Below, piece by piece: positions 14,867 through 24,196 of a stretch of 57,360 bases of DNA. The DNA comes from Tenacibaculum agarivorans (GTDB lineage: Bacteria > Bacteroidota > Bacteroidia > Flavobacteriales > Flavobacteriaceae), in assembly GCF_001936575.1 (NCBI RefSeq), contig NZ_MSMP01000032.1:1-57360 (forward strand), written 5' to 3'. Below the pieces are notes generated by a model, which did no database searches, was not told the origin of the DNA, and saw only the letters and a program-made list of their open reading frames with translations. The position numbers were made by a program, and so were the translations under genes. Within the stretch, counting starts at the first letter, position 1. Each line of letters opens with the position of its first letter.

Positions 14867-15694
14867 ATGATCAATTACAACGGTAATCTACTAGAGGCTT
14901 CAGAAGTACAATTAACGACAGAGAACAGAGCTTTTAAATATGGAGACGGGATTTTTGAAACCATAAGAGTTTTAAATGGTAAAGTTGTATTCTGGGAAGA
15001 CCACTATTTTAGGTTAATGGCTTCTATGCGAATGTTGCGAATGAAAATTCCTATGGAGTTTACTTTAGAGTTTTTAGAAAATGAAATTAAAAAAGTAGCT
15101 TCTAATTATTCGGAATCAAACTTAAGAGCTAGACTCACCGTTTTTAGAAAGGATGGCGGTTTATATACACCAAAAACAAATGCCGTTGATTATATTATAG
15201 ATGTTAAACCAGTAACTGCATCAGTTAAAAAAGAGTATATACTTGATTTATATAAAGACTTCTATAACTATTCAGGATTATTATCTACAGTAAAAACGAC
15301 TAATAGGATGTTAAATACAATTGCAGCCGTTTTTGCTGATGAAAATGATTTAGATAATTGTATTCTGTTAAATGAACGAAAAGGAGTTTCAGAAGTGACT
15401 AATGGAAATATTTTTATAGTAAAAGGAAATACAGTTAAAACTCCGAGTTTATCAGAAGGATGTATAAAAGGTATTATTAGAAAAAAAATTATAGAACTTC
15501 TAGATAAACACCCAGAATACACTATAGAAGAAACTTCAATTTCACCTTTTGAAATTCAAAAAGCAGATGAGGTATTTATAACTAATGCTATAGTTGGAGT
15601 GCAGCCTGTTACCAAATACAGAAAGAAAGTGTTTACTACTGAAATATCAGAAAAAATACAAAAGAGTCTTTTATTAGTATCAGCAACGAGCTAG
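14867..15694 (+). CDS. Class IV aminotransferase (PabC/BCAT-like)
   Basis: 275 residues, PLP-dependent fold type IV. Visible landmarks are AFKYGDGIFETIRV (about 23-36), an Arg in the RLMASMRML segment, K105-region and TTNRMLN around residues 143-149, the SEVTNGNIF block and SEGCIKGIIR. This family includes 4-amino-4-deoxychorismate lyase (folate synthesis), branched-chain aminotransferase and D-amino-acid aminotransferase. The YGDGIFET motif is most like PabC-type lyases, but the substrate cannot be fixed by eye. Confidence 0.85.
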   Translation: MINYNGNLLEASEVQLTTENRAFKYGDGIFETIRVLNGKVVFWEDHYFRLMASMRMLRMKIPMEFTLEFLENEIKKVASNYSESNLRARLTVFRKDGGLYTPKTNAVDYIIDVKPVTASVKKEYILDLYKDFYNYSGLLSTVKTTNRMLNTIAAVFADENDLDNCILLNERKGVSEVTNGNIFIVKGNTVKTPSLSEGCIKGIIRKKIIELLDKHPEYTIEETSISPFEIQKADEVFITNAIVGVQPVTKYRKKVFTTEISEKIQKSLLLVSATS

Positions 15695-15846
15695 TTTAAA
15701 TAGAAATTGATTTCTTCTTTATCTAAGAAGGATTTTTTATCGACAATTCTATTAACGTTAACATCAAATCTTACTATAGGTAATTTTACTTCAAGTTCAC
15801 TACCGTAATTTGTAATGAAAAATATTTTTTTGGGGATATACTTCAT
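15691..15846 (-). CDS. Small hypothetical protein
   Basis: A 51-codon ORF beginning MKYIPKKIFFITNYG and ending EEINFYLN. It is convergent with, and overlaps by 4 bp, the aminotransferase gene. Composition is balanced and no motif is recognised. It is plausible as a small conserved protein but without support beyond the open frame. Confidence 0.35.
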   Translation of the reverse strand: MKYIPKKIFFITNYGSELEVKLPIVRFDVNVNRIVDKKSFLDKEEINFYLN

Positions 15847-16414
15847 GACTTAATACTTTATTATAGTAAAAAGGTATGAATTAATTAAGGTTACCCTGCT
15901 TTATTTTAGATGTTATGCCCTTTTTATAGGATGAATAGTATTTATTTTATTGTTATTGAAAAATATTTAGGATACGAATTCTAAAATTAAAAGAATGATA
16001 AGGATAAAAAAAGTGACGGAAGTCACTTTATTATATTTTAGCAAGGACTAAGGATTCGTATGCAACTAAGAATAACAAAATCAGTTCCATTTTCACATTG
16101 ATAGACGTTTATAACCAAGACCTCCATTAATAGTTTTTATTCTAGTTTTAAATGAAAATTATCAAAAACAAATACATCTCAATATGCTTAATGTTTAAAA
16201 TAGGTATAAACATGTATACTTATATACTAAATAATAGTATCTCATAAACTAATAAGTCGTCGTTAATGACTTATTAATTTGTGTACAGTATTTTCTTTTT
16301 ATTTAGAGTCGATTTCTACAGTTTTATCGGAAAAAATCCAGTTCTATCTTTTTTAATCTAATAGAGATATAAGCATAGTATACTTTTATCAAACAACTTA
16401 AAAATAAACAATAA
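15847..16414. other. Intergenic region with two hairpins
   Basis: No gene is seen. An 8-bp hairpin AAAGTGAC/GTCACTTT lies at 16010-16029 and an 8-bp hairpin AATAAGTC/GACTTATT at 16251-16275. The region probably holds the promoter of the TonB receptor operon, but I could not place boxes with confidence. Confidence 0.5.
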
Positions 16415-18793
16415 ATGAAACGATATTTAAGTGTTTTGTTAAGTGTATTTAGTTTGACAATTTATGCACAAGAAAAGTATACCTTAAGTGGTTATGTAAA
16501 AGATAAAACTTCCGGAGAAAACTTATGGGGAGTAAATATAATATTAAATTCTTCTAAAGGAACTACAACTAATGATTACGGTTTTTATTCGATAACTCTA
16601 AAAGAAGGAACCTATACGTTGCTAATTACTTATGTCGGTTTTACAACAATTAAAAAAACAATCATTTTAGATAAAGACAAGAAAATCAATTTTGAATTAG
16701 AAGAAGATTCTACGAAACTAGAAGAAGTAGTAGTTAACTCCTCAGAATCTACTAAGAATATTAAATCTACTGAAATGAGTGTAGCTACACTTAAGACGGC
16801 TACCATTAAAAAATTACCCACGGGATTAGGAGAAGTAGATGTACTAAAATCGATACAGTTATTACCAGGAGTATCTAATGTTACGGAATCTTCTACTGGA
16901 TTTAATGTGAGAGGAGGTACGGCAGACCAAAATTTAATTTTATTAGATGAAGCTACCATTTACAATGCGTCTCATTTATTAGGCTTGTTTTCTGTATTTA
17001 ATGCAGATGTGATTAAGGATGTAAAATTGTATAAAGGAGCTATACCTTCGTTGTTTGGAGGAAGACTATCTTCAGTATTAGATATTAAACAACGTGAAGG
17101 AAACTTAAAGGGGTTTGGAGCAGAACTAGGAATTGGTGTTATTTCTAGTCGTGGTCTTATTCAAGGTCCTATTAGTAAAGGAGAAAAGGATGAAGGAAAA
17201 GGAAGTTATATTTTGGCAGGACGAACTTCTTATCTTCATTTATTTGCTCCATTATCAGAGGAGTTAAAAGACACTGACATCTCTTTTTATGATCTGAATA
17301 TGAAAGTGAATTATAATTTAAATTCTAAGAATAGACTCTTCTTATCTAGCTACTTAGGTAGAGATAATTTTGGAATTAAAAATGTGGTAGGAAATAGTTA
17401 TGGAAATACTTCCGCTACATTAAGATGGACTAGCGAAATAAATGAAAAACTATTCCTTCAAACCTCTGCCATATATAGTAAGTACGATTATGAAATTGAT
17501 ATTCTAACTTCAGGTTCAGAATATCGATGGACCTCAGATATTATCAACTACAATTTTAAACCAAGATTGAATTGGTATATGAGTTTAGGAAATGTTATAA
17601 AGACAGGAATAGATGCTACGTATTATAAATTTAATCCAGGAGAAATTAAACCACTTAATAATTCTTCTATCTCATCTCAAAAATTTCAAGATAAATTTGC
17701 TTTAGAATTAGCTCCTTATATTGATATTAAGAATAGACTATCAGATAATTTAAGTTTGCAATATGGATTGAGATGGTCAAACTTCAAACGTATTGGTAAA
17801 GAATCTATAACTCTATATGAAACTGGGAGTCCACTTTCATATAATACCAGTTTAGATCTCTTTGATGAAAATAATGTCGTAGGAACAACCAACTATGCTT
17901 CGGGAGATCTTATTAAAAGCTTTTCTAATTTTGAACCACGAATAGCATTTCGTTATTTATGGAATGATAACAACTCTATTAAAGCTAGTTACAATAAAAA
18001 TTATCAATATTTGCATTTAATATCAAACGCTGCTTCAGCAACTCCGTTAGATATTTGGGCTCCAAGTGGAACCTACTTAAAACCTCAGTCATCAGATCAA
18101 TATGCAATTGGATATTTTAAAAGTGTACAGAATAATGCATATGACTTTAGTATTGAAACATATTATAAAGACTTAAAAGATGTAACTGACTTTGTTGATG
18201 GGGCCGATTTAATTTTTGAGGATAATATAGAAACTCAAGTTGTGCAAGGTAATGGTAGAGCTTATGGTTTAGAGTTTCTGTTGAATAAAAATAAAGGAAG
18301 ATTAACAGGTTGGCTAGGATATACATTGGCAAGAACTGAACGTAAAATTTTAGGAATTAACAATAATAAATACTATCCATCAAATAGTGATCAATTACAT
18401 GAATTGAGTTTAGTTGGTATGTATAAATTAAACCAAAGATGGGAGTTTGGTGCTAATTTTGTTTTTGGATCGGGTAAACCAATTACTTATCCTACAGGTA
18501 AATTTATGCAGAATGGATTGGTAGTAGCTGATTATGATAATAGAAATGGAAATAGACTACCTGCTTTCCATAAATTAGATATCTCTGCTACCTTAAATCC
18601 TAAAAAAGGAAAAAGAGGAAAGTGGATCTTTAGTATAGCTAACTTGTATAATAGAGAAAATGCGGCTACTATATATTTCCGAGAAAAAATTGAGACTGTA
18701 AATGATATAGATGTAAGTACAGGTCAATCAGAAGCAAGTAAGTTTTCTTTTTTAGGTATTGTACCTTCTATTACCTATGAATATAAATTTTAA
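16415..18793 (+). CDS. TonB-dependent outer-membrane receptor with carboxypeptidase-like N-domain
   Basis: 792 residues. A signal peptide (MKRYLSVLLSVFSLTIYAQ) is followed by a carboxypeptidase-regulatory-like beta domain (about 23-100), a plug domain with VDVLKSIQLLPGV, FNVRGG and the LYKGAIPSLFGGRLSSVLDI block (about 140-230), and a long beta-barrel ending ITYEYKF. It should import a substrate across the outer membrane with TonB energy, but the substrate is unknown. It is 11 bp upstream of a DUF4249 lipoprotein and near a LytS/LytTR pair. This is not the SusC/D type. Confidence 0.93.
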   Translation: MKRYLSVLLSVFSLTIYAQEKYTLSGYVKDKTSGENLWGVNIILNSSKGTTTNDYGFYSITLKEGTYTLLITYVGFTTIKKTIILDKDKKINFELEEDSTKLEEVVVNSSESTKNIKSTEMSVATLKTATIKKLPTGLGEVDVLKSIQLLPGVSNVTESSTGFNVRGGTADQNLILLDEATIYNASHLLGLFSVFNADVIKDVKLYKGAIPSLFGGRLSSVLDIKQREGNLKGFGAELGIGVISSRGLIQGPISKGEKDEGKGSYILAGRTSYLHLFAPLSEELKDTDISFYDLNMKVNYNLNSKNRLFLSSYLGRDNFGIKNVVGNSYGNTSATLRWTSEINEKLFLQTSAIYSKYDYEIDILTSGSEYRWTSDIINYNFKPRLNWYMSLGNVIKTGIDATYYKFNPGEIKPLNNSSISSQKFQDKFALELAPYIDIKNRLSDNLSLQYGLRWSNFKRIGKESITLYETGSPLSYNTSLDLFDENNVVGTTNYASGDLIKSFSNFEPRIAFRYLWNDNNSIKASYNKNYQYLHLISNAASATPLDIWAPSGTYLKPQSSDQYAIGYFKSVQNNAYDFSIETYYKDLKDVTDFVDGADLIFEDNIETQVVQGNGRAYGLEFLLNKNKGRLTGWLGYTLARTERKILGINNNKYYPSNSDQLHELSLVGMYKLNQRWEFGANFVFGSGKPITYPTGKFMQNGLVVADYDNRNGNRLPAFHKLDISATLNPKKGKRGKWIFSIANLYNRENAATIYFREKIETVNDIDVSTGQSEASKFSFLGIVPSITYEYKF

Positions 18794-18804
18794 AAAACAA
18801 TCCA

Positions 18805-19674
18805 ATGAAATTATCACGAAATATAATAACCTATTTAAGTTTAATCATCATCTTTATTTCTTGTGAAACTGATGTAACAAATGAAATAACTTTAGTTACT
18901 GGGCCATCAAAATTAATTATAGAAGGCGGGTTAGAAAGAAATAGTATTAGCCCTTTAACAACACAAAGTATAAAACTAACAACAACTAATAATTTTTTAT
19001 CTGACATTCCTAATCCAGTTGTTATAAATGCGACTGTATCTATTACTGATGGGGCAAATATCTGGGATTTCAACCATCAAGGAGAAGGAGTGTATAGTAA
19101 TTCAGATATCACATTACAGTTAGGATTCACATATACGATAACAATTATTTGGGAAGGGGATACATATATAGGTATTGATACATTAAATGAAGTTCCGCAA
19201 TTTGAAGATTTTTATGTTAAGTTTGAAGAAGAAACAAGCTTTTCTCCTGAAGGATATTTTTTAAGATATGACAGTACAGATCCACCAGGTATTGTTAATT
19301 ATTATTATAATAGAATTTTTAAGAATGATGAACCGTTAATTTTACCAGACCCAGGAAATAGATTTAATTTAATTACTTCTGATGAATTTTTCGATGGTCA
19401 ACAACGAATAAATATTAATGTAAATGATGAAATAAGTTTTAAAGTAGGGGAAAAGGGAACAGGACAACAATTAGGTATTTCTAAGGAATATTTCGATTAC
19501 CTTTTTGAATTGTTTACACAAACAGGAAGCTCAGGTAGTGCATTTAGTGGAAATCCGCCACCAGCTACTATAAGAAGCAATATGATTAACACTACTGTAC
19601 CTAGTAAAAGAGCTTTAGGCTTTTTCTATGCAGCAGATGTTGCAGAAGGTACTTTAATTGTAACAGAAGAATAA
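18805..19674 (+). CDS. DUF4249 lipoprotein
   Basis: 289 residues with lipoprotein signal peptide and lipobox (LIIIFISCETD). The mature part is beta-rich with SKLIIEGGLER and a C-terminal SKRALGFFYAADV block typical of DUF4249 proteins, which nearly always follow a TonB receptor of this class. It is probably a surface or periplasmic partner of the receptor 11 bp upstream. The molecular role of the family is unknown. Confidence 0.85.
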   Translation: MKLSRNIITYLSLIIIFISCETDVTNEITLVTGPSKLIIEGGLERNSISPLTTQSIKLTTTNNFLSDIPNPVVINATVSITDGANIWDFNHQGEGVYSNSDITLQLGFTYTITIIWEGDTYIGIDTLNEVPQFEDFYVKFEEETSFSPEGYFLRYDSTDPPGIVNYYYNRIFKNDEPLILPDPGNRFNLITSDEFFDGQQRININVNDEISFKVGEKGTGQQLGISKEYFDYLFELFTQTGSSGSAFSGNPPPATIRSNMINTTVPSKRALGFFYAADVAEGTLIVTEE

Positions 19675-19756
19675 ATAGTATTCTTTTTAAAAAGATGATA
19701 TATAAATTAAGGTTTATAAAGTTTTAATAGAAAAATTCTCAATTATAAAAATCAAA

Positions 19757-20800
19757 ATGAACAAAAATCGACTCTTACTGTATTTAGCAATTAGTCTGTT
19801 TTTAGGTTTAATTGAGTTTTTAAATGATTTAGAAGATGAAAATATTCTAGAATCATTAGAATTTGTACCAGCAGTTATTTTATATACAATGGTGTTAATG
19901 ACAGGTATTTATTATATACGTGTTTTAACAATTCAAAATTCAAAAGTTAAGAGATATATAGAAAATAAAGGAATTATAATACCATGGATCTTTTATTTTG
20001 TGTTTATATGTGCTCAAACTTTTGTGTTTACTATAATCACTTCGGTATTGGGTTATTTTTTTGGTTTGGACGGAGCTGACGTAGGTGTTTTTTCTTTATT
20101 CTTCTGGGTAATTTTTACAATTATTTTTAGCCTTGTTTTAATTGTATATATGATTGAAATTTTCCTAGATAAGGAATCTCAAAGAAGAGAAATTGAAATT
20201 AAACTTAGTAAAATAGAAAATGAACGGACTAGAGCCAAGTATCTGTCTTTGAAAAATCAACTTAATCCACATTTTTTATTCAATAGTTTTAATAGTTTGT
20301 CCGCATTAATTAATATAGATACTAACAAAGCAGATCAATTTTTATTAGAGTTGTCTAATGTGTATAGGTATAATTTAAATCATAGTGAAGAATTGGTTGT
20401 GTCTCTAGAAAAAGAATTAGCGTTAATCAAATCATATATGAGTTTACAAACTATACGCTTTAAAGAAAGTATATTTATTGATTATAAAATAGACACTCAA
20501 AAGTATAGTTATTTATTGCCGCCTATGACATTAGAATTGCTAGTAGAAAATGCAATAAAACATAATATTGTAGAAAAAAAATCACCTTTATATATAACAA
20601 TAACTACAACAAATGATTATGTAATAGTAGACAATAACTATCAACCTAGGACAACAAGTGTGAATAAAGAAGAATCACATGGTATAGGGTTGAAAAATTT
20701 AAAAAATCAATATAAACTTATACATAATGAAACTCCAACATTTAGCATTACAAAAGAAAAATATATTGCTAAAATTCCTTTACTAACACCTAATTTATGA
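19757..20800 (+). CDS. LytS-type sensor histidine kinase
   Basis: 347 residues. Four membrane helices lie in the first 135 residues, then a coiled coil and a His_kinase domain with QLNPHFLFNSFNSL (H172) and ATPase motifs LLVENAIKHNI and HGIGLKNL. The stop codon overlaps the ATG of the next gene (ATGA), so kinase and LytTR regulator are coupled. It probably responds to a membrane or small-molecule cue, with no extracytoplasmic sensor domain seen. It may regulate the receptor cluster upstream. Confidence 0.92.
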   Translation: MNKNRLLLYLAISLFLGLIEFLNDLEDENILESLEFVPAVILYTMVLMTGIYYIRVLTIQNSKVKRYIENKGIIIPWIFYFVFICAQTFVFTIITSVLGYFFGLDGADVGVFSLFFWVIFTIIFSLVLIVYMIEIFLDKESQRREIEIKLSKIENERTRAKYLSLKNQLNPHFLFNSFNSLSALINIDTNKADQFLLELSNVYRYNLNHSEELVVSLEKELALIKSYMSLQTIRFKESIFIDYKIDTQKYSYLLPPMTLELLVENAIKHNIVEKKSPLYITITTTNDYVIVDNNYQPRTTSVNKEESHGIGLKNLKNQYKLIHNETPTFSITKEKYIAKIPLLTPNL

Positions 20801-21543
20801 TGCATTCAATTATTATAGAAGACGAAGATATTGCAGCAATTAAGTTGCAGAAAATGATTCAGGAATTGGATGCTGAGATTCATATTGCTCGTATTCTATC
20901 GTCTGTAAAAGAGTCAATAGCATATTTGAAGGAACACAAACCAGATCTAATTTTTTTAGATATTAATTTGTCAGATGATAATTCATTTGAAATTTTTAAT
21001 GTAGTTACAGATATAAAATCGAAAATCATTTTTACTACAGCGTATTCCGAATATGCTATTAAAGCATTTGAACTCAATAGTATTGATTATTTGTTGAAGC
21101 CGATTGCAAAAAAAGACTTAGAACGAAGTTTACAAAAAATGAAATCATTAAATGAAATACATATCCCAAATTATAAAAACCTTCTTACTATTGAAGCAAA
21201 CTACAAAAAACGTTTTTTAATTAAACAAAATAATAGTTTATTGACTGTTACTGTTGAAGAAATAGCTTATTTTTTTTCTGAAGATAAATTGACATTCATA
21301 AAGTTGAAAAACAATAAAAAATTACCCATAGATGAAACATTGAAAAAACTAGAAACACTAATAAACCCTTCACAGTTTTATCGTATTAATAGAAGGTACC
21401 TTATCCATATCTCTTCAATAGAAAAGATGTATTATTCGTCAAAATCCAGAATTATACTTCACTTAAAACCACCCGCGGAAGAGCAACAAGTAACTGTTGC
21501 TATAGAAAAACTAGGTAAATTTAAAAAATGGCTTTCTGATTAA
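20797..21543 (+). CDS. LytTR-family response regulator
   Basis: 248 residues. The receiver has acidic residues E8-D9-E10, phospho-acceptor D55 (LIFLDINLSD) and K102-type lysine in YLLKPI. A LytTR DNA-binding domain covers about 145-248 (FYRINRRYLIHISSIEKMY). It is coupled by a 4-bp overlap to the LytS kinase gene. Its target is unknown, and the TonB/DUF4249 genes directly upstream are the obvious candidates. Confidence 0.93.
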   Translation: MMHSIIIEDEDIAAIKLQKMIQELDAEIHIARILSSVKESIAYLKEHKPDLIFLDINLSDDNSFEIFNVVTDIKSKIIFTTAYSEYAIKAFELNSIDYLLKPIAKKDLERSLQKMKSLNEIHIPNYKNLLTIEANYKKRFLIKQNNSLLTVTVEEIAYFFSEDKLTFIKLKNNKKLPIDETLKKLETLINPSQFYRINRRYLIHISSIEKMYYSSKSRIILHLKPPAEEQQVTVAIEKLGKFKKWLSD

Positions 21544-21563
21544 ATCAATAGTAAAGTAATACA

Positions 21564-22697
21564 CTACTTTAAAATAATCTCATAAGGACTTTCATTGTTT
21601 AAAGAATAGTTACCAGAAATTTCCTCTATTACTTTGTTTTTGTTAGAGTCAAAATAAGTGACTCTAAACTGTTTTATTTGATCTTCAGGATATGAGTTAA
21701 AATTCATATCTAAAATGCCCTCAGTATTACTAGTTTTACTTTCTCTAAATTTATACTCTGTTAACGCGTCTACAGTAACTTGAATTGCAGTTCCATTTGA
21801 GTCTTTGAAAGAAGCTTTAAAAAATTGAACTTCTTTTTCAGGTTCATTTACATAATTTAAATGTTGTTCATTTGTGTTCTGGTGTTTATTCCTATAAAAC
21901 CCTAAATGAACATTATTACTAACATCATCTAAAAAAGTATTGTACCCTTTCTTTTCAGCATCATCAAAATATTTACATGACTCGCTGGTGTTAGATCTAG
22001 CATTTAATACTTCTTTACTATATTTTTTTCTACTTCTATAGTTTTTATAAGCTAAAACAGATCTTTTAAATAAATAGAAAACAAAAAGTCCAGCTAATAC
22101 TTCTAACACATAAAACAAAACAGGTAAAACATCTTGAATACCAAAAGCAGATTCTCTTATTCCAGCTGAAATCTCTCTTGCTACACGTTCTTTAGAGAAA
22201 TAAAATATAGCTACTCCAATGGCAGAAAATAAAATAGAACCTATAAAAAATTGAATTTTAACGTCTCTAAGTATTCCTTTTCTAATATCAGACTCAGGTT
22301 TGGCAGAATTAGATGGAACTTTCTTTTCTTCAAAAAAGCGTTTATTTCGAGTATGTGAACTTAACATACCAACCATAAGTTCAGCAATAACTATTGATAT
22401 AAAAATGATACCAACGCCAATAACCCATGGAGCTTGAGGTAAAATATCTCTATATATTTCTCTACTGAAATAATATTCTAAAATACAGATTACTACAAAA
22501 GCTATAGTAAAAGGAACTACATAAGCATTAGACATTATTTGATCCCATTTTCCTAATTTTTCCTCATTAGGTTTTAAGGCTTCAAATGTATCTCGTGCAC
22601 GTTTAGAAGCAGTATTAGCTCTAGACGCTAACTCATCAGAAATTTTAAAAAGATCTTCTGATTCATCTGTAGATGGTTTGTCCCAATTTATAATCAT
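21564..22697 (-). CDS. Multi-pass membrane protein, unknown
   Basis: 377 residues. A charged N-terminal helix region (1-55) is followed by about four membrane helices (around 60-80, 92-110, 150-168 and 188-212), then a cytoplasmic or periplasmic C-terminal domain rich in beta strands (QFRVTYFDSNKNKVIEEISG). I do not recognise a family. It lies 12 bp after the vWA lipoprotein gene on the same strand, so they probably act together at the envelope. Confidence 0.7.
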   Translation of the reverse strand: MIINWDKPSTDESEDLFKISDELASRANTASKRARDTFEALKPNEEKLGKWDQIMSNAYVVPFTIAFVVICILEYYFSREIYRDILPQAPWVIGVGIIFISIVIAELMVGMLSSHTRNKRFFEEKKVPSNSAKPESDIRKGILRDVKIQFFIGSILFSAIGVAIFYFSKERVAREISAGIRESAFGIQDVLPVLFYVLEVLAGLFVFYLFKRSVLAYKNYRSRKKYSKEVLNARSNTSESCKYFDDAEKKGYNTFLDDVSNNVHLGFYRNKHQNTNEQHLNYVNEPEKEVQFFKASFKDSNGTAIQVTVDALTEYKFRESKTSNTEGILDMNFNSYPEDQIKQFRVTYFDSNKNKVIEEISGNYSLNNESPYEIILK

Positions 22698-22709
22698 AAC
22701 ATTAATTTT

Positions 22710-23486
22710 TTATAAACATTCAAAATCTTCTATGTAACTAAAGAACCCTTCTTTACCTTCAAACTCATTTAGTTCTAATCCTTCAAAAATAGAAGTGTCT
22801 TTCCAGCCAATTAAAAAGAGTTCAGCATTATCAGGTAAAGCTAATGTTGTTTTAATTTTTTCAATCTTTCCAGATCTTCTAGGTTCATTTACACCATCTG
22901 TAAACAATACAACCATTATTTTGTCATAATCATCTACATTAGGTTCTTTTAATAGTTTATTGATGTGTCCAAAAGCTAAATCTATATTTGTAATATCTTT
23001 TCCTTTATATGGCTTGTAGTTTACAATAGAGTTTTGAACGGTTTTAGAAAGAAAACTGTTGAGTTTAGACTCATTTTTCTTTTTAATTTTTTCATTTTTA
23101 GCCTTTACCTTATCGTTATGTTTTTTCTGTTTTGCTTGTTCAGATAAGGTTGGATGTTCAGAAGTTAATATGTTTTTATAAGGCTTTAATGCACTTACCT
23201 TAAGTCTAAATATTTCTTTAGAATTAGGAGCGGGATTACCAATAATAGTTGAGGTGAAATAACCACTTCCATTTTGATTAATTACATCAACAATAGTTTT
23301 ATAATCTTCTTTGTTTAACTTTTGAATGCTTTCAGAAGAGCCACTTCTATCATCTCCAAGTATAATCATAATTTTACACTCAGGAATTTCCTCTACATCT
23401 AAAAGACTGTTGTGTTTTGCTTTAGGAGTATCACAAGAAAAAATAGATAAAAGAATAAGAATTGGTAGAAACTTTTTATTTAACAT
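22710..23486 (-). CDS. vWA-like lipoprotein
   Basis: 258 residues with lipoprotein signal (LPILILLSIFSCDT). The MIDAS metal site pattern DRSGSS (about residue 46) and TDGVNEPRRSG (about 200) indicate a von Willebrand A-type fold. A charged Lys-rich insertion (KQKKHNDKVKAKNEKIKKK) sits in the middle. It likely binds a partner at the envelope. It forms a two-gene unit with the membrane protein downstream. The function is unknown. Confidence 0.7.
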   Translation of the reverse strand: MLNKKFLPILILLSIFSCDTPKAKHNSLLDVEEIPECKIMIILGDDRSGSSESIQKLNKEDYKTIVDVINQNGSGYFTSTIIGNPAPNSKEIFRLKVSALKPYKNILTSEHPTLSEQAKQKKHNDKVKAKNEKIKKKNESKLNSFLSKTVQNSIVNYKPYKGKDITNIDLAFGHINKLLKEPNVDDYDKIMVVLFTDGVNEPRRSGKIEKIKTTLALPDNAELFLIGWKDTSIFEGLELNEFEGKEGFFSYIEDFECL

Positions 23487-23602
23487 AAGTAATATTTTCC
23501 GCTAATATAAGAATGTATAAATAACAAGACAAGGATAACTCGAATTTGGGTAAAATATGTATTACTTATGAGAATAAATTTTATAAATATTGAAAGAATC
23601 AA

Positions 23603-24160
23603 TCAATTCATTTTAATATCAGCAGGAGCATTTGCCCATATTTTATATTCTCCACCTTTTTCTAAGAGTTTATTTTTCCATATGGCTTCTTCATCTTCCT
23701 CGAAAATATTTTCAAATTCATTTTCAGAAACAAACCACGATTGTGTTTCTAACTCTTCTTCTAATTGTTTAGAGCCCCAACCAGAATAACCTAAGAAAAA
23801 ACGAATATCATTAGGGTCAATAATATTTTCTTTCAACAGTTGTTTGAGTGATTCAAAATTACCACCCCAATAAATACCTTGAGCAACTTCTATGCTACCT
23901 TCTAGAAGTTCGGGGATACGATGTATAAAGTATAAGTTTTCTTGCTCAACTGGACCTCCTTGATATATCGTGAAATTACACTCAATATCAGGTATCAAAT
24001 CTTCTAGAACATAATTTAAAGGTCTATTTAATATAAATCCAACAGAACTGGAATTTGAATGCTCAGTTATCAATACAATGCTTCTTTTAAAAGAATCATC
24101 ATTCAAAATTGAAGGTTCAGCGATTAATAATCTACCTCTCTTTGGGGATAATATTGTCAT
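23603..24160 (-). CDS. YqgE/AlgH family protein
   Basis: 185 residues. The hallmark opening GRLLIAEPSILNDDSFKRSIV and GFILNRPL, then YQGGPVEQENLYFIH and FLGYSGWGSKQLEEEL, define the YqgE/AlgH family. It is a small cytoplasmic protein, widely conserved, with unclear function. Its length is typical. It lies 36 bp downstream of uvrA. Confidence 0.95.
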   Translation of the reverse strand: MTILSPKRGRLLIAEPSILNDDSFKRSIVLITEHSNSSSVGFILNRPLNYVLEDLIPDIECNFTIYQGGPVEQENLYFIHRIPELLEGSIEVAQGIYWGGNFESLKQLLKENIIDPNDIRFFLGYSGWGSKQLEEELETQSWFVSENEFENIFEEDEEAIWKNKLLEKGGEYKIWANAPADIKMN

Positions 24161-24196
24161 AACGCCTGAATTTTACAGTAATGTAAAAATATTTTT

